A stretch of DNA of 29,527 nucleotides from Candidatus Rifleibacteriota bacterium (GTDB lineage: Bacteria > UBP17 > UBA6191 > JACPRK01): the NCBI GenBank assembly GCA_016213865.1, contig JACQZL010000096.1:1-29527 (forward strand), read 5' to 3'. Made by a program: the position numbers and the translations under genes. Numbering within the stretch: position 1 is the stretch's first letter; the number at the start of each line of letters is the position of its first letter. Shown one piece after another: positions 24,027 to 29,527 of the stretch. The notes beneath the pieces are model-generated. The model made no database searches and had not been told where the DNA came from. It saw nothing but the letters and a program-made list of their open reading frames with translations.

Positions 24027-24359
24027 TCACTCGTCCTGTTGGCCCTCGTCCTTGGTGTCCTGTTCGATGATCTCGGCGAGGTCCTTGACCATCTCCGCGG
24101 TCCCTCGATCCACCTCCGGAGGGATGCCGACGACCATCGCATGGCCGAAGATGACCGCGCTCCTGTAGAAGTAGCCGTCCTTGTCGACGGTGATCTCACC
24201 GTTGATTACCAGCAGGGCAATGGACTTCATCTTCTCGAGCAGCCCTTCCGCCTTGGTCCTTCCGAGATCGCCCCGCGCCAGCCTCTCCTCGTAGCGGCCG
24301 AGCCATCTGTCGAGCCTTCCGTCCAAGGGGGCCGTGGTCTCGTTCAGGTCTGCCATCAT
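24027..24359 (-). CDS. Small conserved protein of unknown function, copy A
   Basis: A 110-residue protein from ATG 24359, with GGAGG 7 bases upstream; a second ATG at 24356 is possible. It is the paralogue of the gene at 22185-22514, sharing ETTAxLDGRxxRWLxRYEEx, GEIT-D-DGYxYRSA and GIPPEVDRGTAEMVKDLA. The strongest conservation is in the C-terminal half, so that part is probably the functional core. It is cytoplasmic, with an acidic C-terminus. It lies divergent to the RyR/RCK channel-like gene with a 303-base gap. Confidence 0.8.
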   Translation of the reverse strand: MMADLNETTAPLDGRLDRWLGRYEERLARGDLGRTKAEGLLEKMKSIALLVINGEITVDKDGYFYRSAVIFGHAMVVGIPPEVDRGTAEMVKDLAEIIEQDTKDEGQQDE

Positions 24360-24662
24360 GGGACGTCCTCCGGTGGTCAGCGCGTTCGAGTCGGGAGCAG
24401 CGACCTCCGAGCAGGTGGGGATTGGTGGGGCTCTCCCTTGCCGCGTGGAACAGTACGCCGGGGCGGCTCCTGCCTGCGGCTCAATGCAGCAAGGACCGTA
24501 CCCGGCGGCTGCCCGGGCCTGCTTCACCTGTCCACGGGAGCGGTCCTGCCTGGCTTCGGGGAGCCACCGGAGGCACCCCGGGTGGAACGACCGTGAGGCG
24601 TGAGGAGTCGTCATCCGTGTATCCTGGAGTCCCGGCTATCCCGAAAGGAGGCTGCTCTTCTC
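24360..24662. other. Divergent intergenic region
   Basis: This 303-base region lies between the leftward small gene and the rightward channel-like gene. GGAGG sites for both genes are at its edges (AAGGAGG about 11 bases before ATG 24663). No clear promoter pair or operator is seen. The section around 24470-24520 resembles the region upstream of the paralogous small gene at 22514. Confidence 0.35.
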
Positions 24663-26534
24663 ATGACTCCTGCAGCGATCATTCCGAATGCGGACGACCT
24701 TCCCAGAGGCCGTGCGTTTTCCGCCCGCTGGGCCGAGATCGAGTGGTTGGCGGTGCTCACGCTGGCACTCGGGACGGCTGCCCTGGGCTGGCTGGGGTTT
24801 CGGCTTCACGGCCGAGCCCATGGTCTGCAGCTCGCTTTCCTCGACGAGCTCTACCTCTCGCTCCAGTTGTTCACGATGAACTCGGGCGCGGTCGCGGTGC
24901 CGGTTCCTTTGCCGTTGGAGGTGGCTCGCTTCTTCGCCCCGCTGGTCGCCGTCTACACCGCCGTCAAGGCCGTGCTCGCGGTGTTCCGTGAACAGGTCGA
25001 TGGACTGCGGCTGAGGTTCACACACGACCACGACATCGTCTGCGGTCTGGGTCGCAAGGGGCTTCGACTGACACGCGATTTGTTGGCCCAGGGCCGGCGG
25101 GTCGTGGCCATCGACACCAACGACGGCAACGACTCGGTGACGGCATGCCGCGAGGCGGGGGCCATCGTTCTCTTCGGGAACGCCGCCGATCCTTATCTGT
25201 TGAGCAAGGCGGGCGTGTCGAGGGCAAAGCACGTGTTCGCGACCTGCGGCGAGGACGGCCTCAATGTGGAGATCGGCCTTCATGTCGCTCGACTGAATTC
25301 GGCTCGGAACGGGCACGACGGCAGGCCCTCGTGGGAGAGAAGCGCACCCTCTCCGTGGGCCCCTCGTCAAGGCAGCGGTCCCTCGTGTCTCGTTCACGTC
25401 GGCGACGGTCGCCTGCGCGAAATGCTCTCACGGCATCAGGAGCGCAACTCGGAGTCGGCGCTGCGTTTCTTCAACACCTACCAGGACAGTGCCCGCGCCC
25501 TGCTCGAGTCGTACCCTCCCGAGGGAGATACGGCCGGAACGTCCGGGGCGCATGCCGACATCCTGGTCGTGGGGTTCGGACGCAAGGGCGAGGGAATCGC
25601 GATCCAGACGGCACGCATTGCTCACTATGCCTCCGGCATCAAGCCCAGGATCACGGTCCTCGACAGGCGCGCCAGTTCGAAGGCGAAGTTCTTCCTCCAT
25701 ACCTGGCCCCAGTTGCCCGACGTGTGCGACCTCGAGTTCCACGACGTCGACATCGAAGGGCCGGAGTTCCTCGACGGAGGACTACTCCACAATGGGGGGA
25801 CCGAGCGGACCTACGGATCCGTCTATGTCTGTCTCGGCACCGATCCAAAGACGTTTTCGTGTTGTCTGGTCCTCGATCGCTTGCTCGCGGATAGCTCCGT
25901 TCCCGTGGTCGGCTGCCTCGTGGACGAGCATGGCTTCGCGAATTTGTTGCCGCGGGCACGAGGAGAGGGCGGAGACGCGGCCCGCGTGCGCGTTTTCGGG
26001 GTCATCAGCAATCAATGTCGGAGTGACGTCTTGCTGGAAGAGAGCCGCGATTGTCTGGCCCGGGCTGTTCACGAGGACTACGTGAAGGCGAGACGGGCCG
26101 AGACCAAGCCGCCGGCGCCGGATGATCCGGCGCTCGCAGCCTGGGAGAGACTCCCCGAAGAGCTGCGCAGCTCCAATCGGCAACAGGCTGACCACATCGC
26201 GGTCAAACTGCGCGAGGTCAGGTGCGTTGCCGTGCCCATGGACGGTCGTGCCCTGGCGCCTTTTGCCTTTACCCCGGAAGAGGTCGAACGCTTGGCCCGG
26301 GCGGAGCACGCTCGCTGGATAGCCGAGCGGCGGCTGGCCGGCTGGCTGCCCGGCCCTCGCGACGTTGCCGCGAGACGCAGTCCGTTCTTGATCCCCTGGG
26401 ACGACCTGCCGGATGAGGTCCGCGACTACGACCTCCGGTCCGTTCGGAAGATCCCGGCGCTGCTCCAGTTGATTGGGCAACAAGTGCAACGCATCCAGCC
26501 GGCCTGGTCAGCGGTTCACCTCCCGAGCCTCTGA
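24663..26534 (+). CDS. Ion-channel-like protein with two RCK/TrkA-N and two RyR domains
   Basis: A 623-residue protein starting at ATG 24663 after AAGGAGG. Two membrane helices (~28-49 and ~83-106) flank a pore-loop-like segment (LYLSLQLFTMNSG, ~64-76). The arrangement is like a two-helix cation channel, though the canonical TVGYG filter is absent. A first RCK/TrkA-N domain starts at ~123 (DIVCGLGRKGLRL, dinucleotide-binding) and a second at ~298 (DILVVGFGRKGEG). The C-terminus has two RyR repeats (~465-530 and ~536-609), the second with EHARWIAERRLAGWLPGPRD. The RyR pair is strikingly similar to that of the disrupted protein at 26725. It is presumably a ligand-gated membrane protein in which RCK domains bind nucleotides and RyR domains sense another ligand. 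The gating substrate is unknown. Confidence 0.85.
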   Translation: MTPAAIIPNADDLPRGRAFSARWAEIEWLAVLTLALGTAALGWLGFRLHGRAHGLQLAFLDELYLSLQLFTMNSGAVAVPVPLPLEVARFFAPLVAVYTAVKAVLAVFREQVDGLRLRFTHDHDIVCGLGRKGLRLTRDLLAQGRRVVAIDTNDGNDSVTACREAGAIVLFGNAADPYLLSKAGVSRAKHVFATCGEDGLNVEIGLHVARLNSARNGHDGRPSWERSAPSPWAPRQGSGPSCLVHVGDGRLREMLSRHQERNSESALRFFNTYQDSARALLESYPPEGDTAGTSGAHADILVVGFGRKGEGIAIQTARIAHYASGIKPRITVLDRRASSKAKFFLHTWPQLPDVCDLEFHDVDIEGPEFLDGGLLHNGGTERTYGSVYVCLGTDPKTFSCCLVLDRLLADSSVPVVGCLVDEHGFANLLPRARGEGGDAARVRVFGVISNQCRSDVLLEESRDCLARAVHEDYVKARRAETKPPAPDDPALAAWERLPEELRSSNRQQADHIAVKLREVRCVAVPMDGRALAPFAFTPEEVERLARAEHARWIAERRLAGWLPGPRDVAARRSPFLIPWDDLPDEVRDYDLRSVRKIPALLQLIGQQVQRIQPAWSAVHLPSL

Positions 26535-26564
26535 GCCTGCCGCGCCGGGTGCGCCGGGAATCGC

Positions 26565-26643
26565 GAAGGTAGAAGCGGCATCTTGCCGCTTCCGAGGTGC
26601 CGTCGCCAGAGCCCTGAAGCGGCTGGAAGCCGCTTCTACCTTC
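26565..26643. repeat. Dispersed inverted repeat with two inner hairpins
   Basis: GAAGGTAGAAGCGGC at 26565-26579 is inverted at 26629-26643. Inside are two small hairpins of the form AAGCGGC-NNNNN-GCCGCTT (26573-26591 and 26618-26636). It sits 31 bases after the channel-like gene and before the convergent AAA gene, so it could end transcription from both sides. A half copy is found at 29464-29494. Confidence 0.75.
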
Positions 26644-26724
26644 CCGGGCCAGAGTGTGCGAGAACTCGTGGCTCGATCGACCGGTGCCCTCACCGACGAG
26701 GTCGAACGACCGCCTGCGACGGCT

Positions 26725-29161
26725 TCACTTGCGGCCCCGGTACACCTCGAAGCCGGCCTTGGCCAGGAACTTGGGTAGCGCGCGGACAGGCTGCCGGTCC
26801 CACTCCCGGACCTCTTCGGTGAGCGCGTCCCATCCGACCAGGTAGGGTGTCGTCTTCTGCACGGGATCGCGAGGCCCGGGGCGCCAGCCGGCCTCGAGAC
26901 GCTCGGCGACCCAGCGATCGTGCTCGACCCTGGCGAGAAGCTCGACCTCCTCCGCGGTGAACTCGAAAGGCACCGGCTCTCTCCCGGGAGGGACCGGCGA
27001 GAAATCGCAACTGACGAGCGCCAGCTTGACGGGAATGTGGGCCGCGTGGCTGCGGTTCGACTCCTTGAGGCTCTCCGGGAGCTCCTCCCACGGTTGCATC
27101 GAGGGGTCCGTGGGGGGCTTCTTGTCCTTCTGGTTCTGGAGGTACTCCTCGTGATTGGCTCGGGCCAGGACCTCACGGACCGCTGCCAGATGGACGTCCC
27201 GCACGACCAGACGCAAGAAGGCCTTGGCGTCGACGTGCAACTGGAGCTGCTCGGGCGCGGGCAGAGCCGCCTGCTCGAAGGTCTTGCGGCCGGCCAGCAT
27301 GCTCATGTCGATGATGGCCTCCATCGAGCGGGTCCCGTGAGTGTACCGCGGCACCTTGAGCATGGCGCGCAGGACGCCGGGATCGATCCCGAGGGTCTGG
27401 TCCTGCCGCACCAGGTGCTTGGCCTTCCGCTCCAGCAGCGACCGCAGCAGCATGGCTCGTCTGAGAACCCACGCGTTATCGGCGGTCCCGGTCTGGTTGG
27501 GGCCAAGGATGTTGACGTAGCCCCGCAACCGACTGACGAAGTCGGGGCCCTTGGCGCTCCTGAACTGTTGCCTCGGATCGGCTATCGCCCCTGGGGCGGT
27601 CGATGGTTGTGAGACCTCGCCGCAGAACTCGGCCAGCGTCGTGCTGGTCCCGCCGGCGAAGACGAAGATGGCCCGGCCGATCGGGTGGACCGTATCGCCT
27701 TCCCGGAAGGCCCCGTCCAACGTTCAGTTCCAGTTCCTTCAACCGATCGGGAGCGACGCTCTGCGCGACCTCCCTGACGCCGAAGGACTTCCCCGAACCC
27801 GGGGCGCCAAAGACGGCGATCGACAGTGGGCGGGTGTTCTTCGGGCTCTCCAGGTACTCCCGGATCAGGTTCCGGATGCTGCGGAATGACTCGATCTCGG
27901 ACCGGTCCAGGGTCGTCAGATGACGAAACTGGCCCATCGGGACGTCTTCCATTGCGGCGTCCGTTCCGAACACCACGGTATTGAACGCGACGGTTTCCAG
28001 CCGCGGGCCGGTCACCTCTTCGAGGATGCACCAGTAGTCGGGGTCCGCGGTCTCCGACAGGGCCGTCTCGTGGCGGTGCGGCACGACGACGTCAGCGATG
28101 TGCCCGTCGACGCTCGGGTCCGCTTCGAACAGGGGGCCGCAGTCGTTGTCTCGACCGTCCATCGTCGGGCCGAAGCCCCGAACGTGCAAGCGGCGGGCAG
28201 CCAGAAGACCGTGACGCACCCCCTCGCCGACAGCCTCGGGACCGCCCGCGGCGACCTTGGATGCCAGCGCGGCCACAAAGGCGGCCGCATACCCTGGCAT
28301 CTGACCGGGATTCAAGTCGATGAAGCCATCCTCGGCCAGCTTGGGGTCGAAGAAGAGGCGCGCCTCGAGACCCGAGGCAAGGCGGGAGAAGAGCATCGCG
28401 CCTTCGAGGCCGAATCGGACGACCAGGTGTCCCGGCTTCGCGAGAGGAGCCAGTTTCGGGTTGGCGGACATCTGCCAGACGCAGTCCTTGGCGGTGCGTT
28501 CCCAGGAGAGGCGGCGGCTGAGGTTGACGTCCTCGAGTCGGAGATCGTCGGCCGCGACCACCACGATCAGGCGCTGAGGCGGCACCTGGACCAGCCAATC
28601 CCACAGTTGCCCGTGAGCCAACGGGCTGTTCATCTTCAACACAATCAGCGGGGCCTTGCCCTCCTCGAGCGCGCGTGGCCATTGCGCGCGGTCCCCGCGA
28701 AACTCGCTGCCGGCATCGTCGAGGACGACCAGGTCCGCGTCCGGATCGTCGTCGACGATCTGGAGGGCGCGCGGCTTTCCCTGCGTGGGCCCGGCGAACC
28801 CCTTGAACCTGTCGACCCGATACACCAGGTCCTTCTCGCCCGACCGAGGCATTCGCCGGTAGCGAGCCAGCGTTGCCATCGAGTGGACGATCTCGTCGGG
28901 TGGGATGGCCTCGAGCCCGCTCAGTTCCTGGGAGAGCACGCGAGCCCCCGTGGCGCACTTGATGAACTGCGCCAGCATCAGCGCACCCCCCGGTCGGGTC
29001 ACCATGCGCGTTCCGGCCATCCGCTGCCAGTTTCGCGCCTCCATGGTGCCGCTCGCGGGGGGCCCGGAAGGCTCGGTCGAGTACTCGAGCCAGTCGATGG
29101 CCACGTCTCCAGCCACGGCGATTCGGTAACCGGGCAGGGGCGAAGGAAGGTCTGCGCTCAT
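26725..29161 (-). pseudogene. Disrupted ribokinase-like / AAA ATPase / double RyR gene
   Basis: Paralogue of the gene at 2672-5404, starting at ATG 29161 with GGAG 7 bases upstream. The first frame (to about 27722) carries the ribokinase-like part (IAVAGDVAIDW, LVVLDDAGSEF; GAGD site again lost, here QMPGYAAAFVAAL) and Walker A GAPGSGKSFG. It then breaks after KELELNV. The protein resumes in another frame at about 27717 (DGAFREGDTVHPIGRAIFVF) and runs to 26725 through two RyR repeats (HEEYLQ..., EHDRWVAERLEAGWRPGPRD). Compared with the paralogue, ~53 residues, including Walker B (WDEFD) and the region before sensor 1, are missing together with the frame. A functional ATPase is therefore unlikely unless the break is an assembly error. 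Confidence 0.8.
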
Positions 29162-29527
29162 CTCTGGACTCCGATCTCGGCGGGTGAGTGGGCCGGACAA
29201 CAGGAGCACCCTAGCAGATCGTCCGCGGTTCGACCAGCGTGGGTCTCGGTCGGGGAGCGATGCCAACTCATGGGAAAGCGGCTGCCGGTCGGGGATCGAG
29301 TCCGTAGCGGGGCGGCCCTTCGACAGGCTCAGGACATGCTTGTCCGCCGCACGTAGAGCGGCGACTCGACACAGGCGGGGGACAAGCCCAATGGCATTAA
29401 ATCGTGATGGTTCCCATCTCCTGCCATGGGTTTGCCGGCGAGGCCGCAACGATGGCCACGCCAGAAGGTAGAAGCGGCTTCCAGCCGCTTTTTTGGGCGG
29501 CCGGGCTCACGTCCGGCTCCGAGGAAG
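29162..29527. other. Intergenic region with dispersed repeats
   Basis: No gene is recognised in these 366 bases. They contain the widely distributed palindrome-type motif CCCTTCGACAGGCTCAGGACA (29316-29336) and, near the end, a half copy of the repeat at 26565. A lower-GC patch (about 29385-29415, GGCATTAAATCGTGATGG) stands out from the surrounding sequence but matches no known element. Confidence 0.4.
29464..29494 (+). repeat. Half copy of the GAAGGTAGAAGCGGC repeat, terminator-like
   Basis: GAAGGTAGAAGCGGCTTCCAG is followed by CCGCTTTTTT. The inner hairpin AAGCGGC-TTCCA-GCCGCTT plus a run of T gives a terminator-like structure on the plus strand. The first 15 bases are identical to 26565-26579. 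Confidence 0.7.

Overview
This is a GC-rich bacterial window with two parts. Positions 1 to about 2,600 hold the end of a core ribosomal-protein operon in the usual order: rpsK (3' end only), rpsD, rpoA, rplQ. All four are intact where visible. The rest, about 2,670 to 29,200, is a large accessory locus of signalling and conflict-type genes. No rRNA, tRNA, integrase, transposase or CRISPR array is visible. The repertoire (STAND NTPases with WD40 repeats, HEAT repeats, vWA, RyR domains, many short dispersed palindromes) resembles large-genome bacteria with complex signalling, such as Planctomycetota or certain candidate phyla. The phylum cannot be fixed from the sequence by eye.

Layout of the accessory part. 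(1) 2672-5404 (-): a large protein with an apparently inactive ribokinase-like N-terminus, an AAA+ ATPase core and two C-terminal RyR domains. (2) 5738-16286 (+): a tightly packed run of a membrane-anchored vWA protein, a large tubulin/FtsZ-like GTPase of Tubulin_2 type, two same-frame open frames separated by one stop (the second with two membrane helices), a helicase-like protein fused to four membrane helices, and a DUF1998-like zinc-cysteine domain. (3) 16335-20206 (+): HEAT repeats followed by a STAND NTPase with 14 WD40 repeats. (4) 20207-24360: a gene graveyard with the first codons of a second tubulin-like gene, a NADAR-domain fragment, a STAS-domain gene, a HEAT/STAND fragment, two copies of a ~110-residue protein of unknown family, a small one-helix protein, a zinc-ribbon fragment and several dispersed repeats. 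(5) 24663-26534 (+): a two-helix, ion-channel-like protein with two RCK/TrkA-N domains and two RyR domains. (6) 26725-29161 (-): a second ribokinase-like/AAA/RyR protein, broken by a deletion that removes its Walker B region.

How the genes may work together (inference). The compact vWA - tubulin-like - membrane - helicase-like block looks like one membrane-associated machine: a vWA adhesion/metal-binding face outside the cytoplasm, a cytoplasmic tubulin-fold GTPase, and membrane-tethered helicase-derived domains. The RyR-bearing AAA proteins and the RyR/RCK channel-like protein share one sensor module and flank this block, so they could sense the same ligand and gate ion flux or remodelling. 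The STAND/HEAT/WD40 protein and the NADAR relic fit a nucleotide-centred defence or stress locus.

Several genes in the locus carry frame breaks (11752, ~15480, ~16840, ~27720) or are truncated, while the ribosomal genes, vWA, tubulin-like, first AAA-RyR and channel-like genes are open. Either the locus is decaying by repeat-mediated rearrangement, or some breaks are assembly errors.
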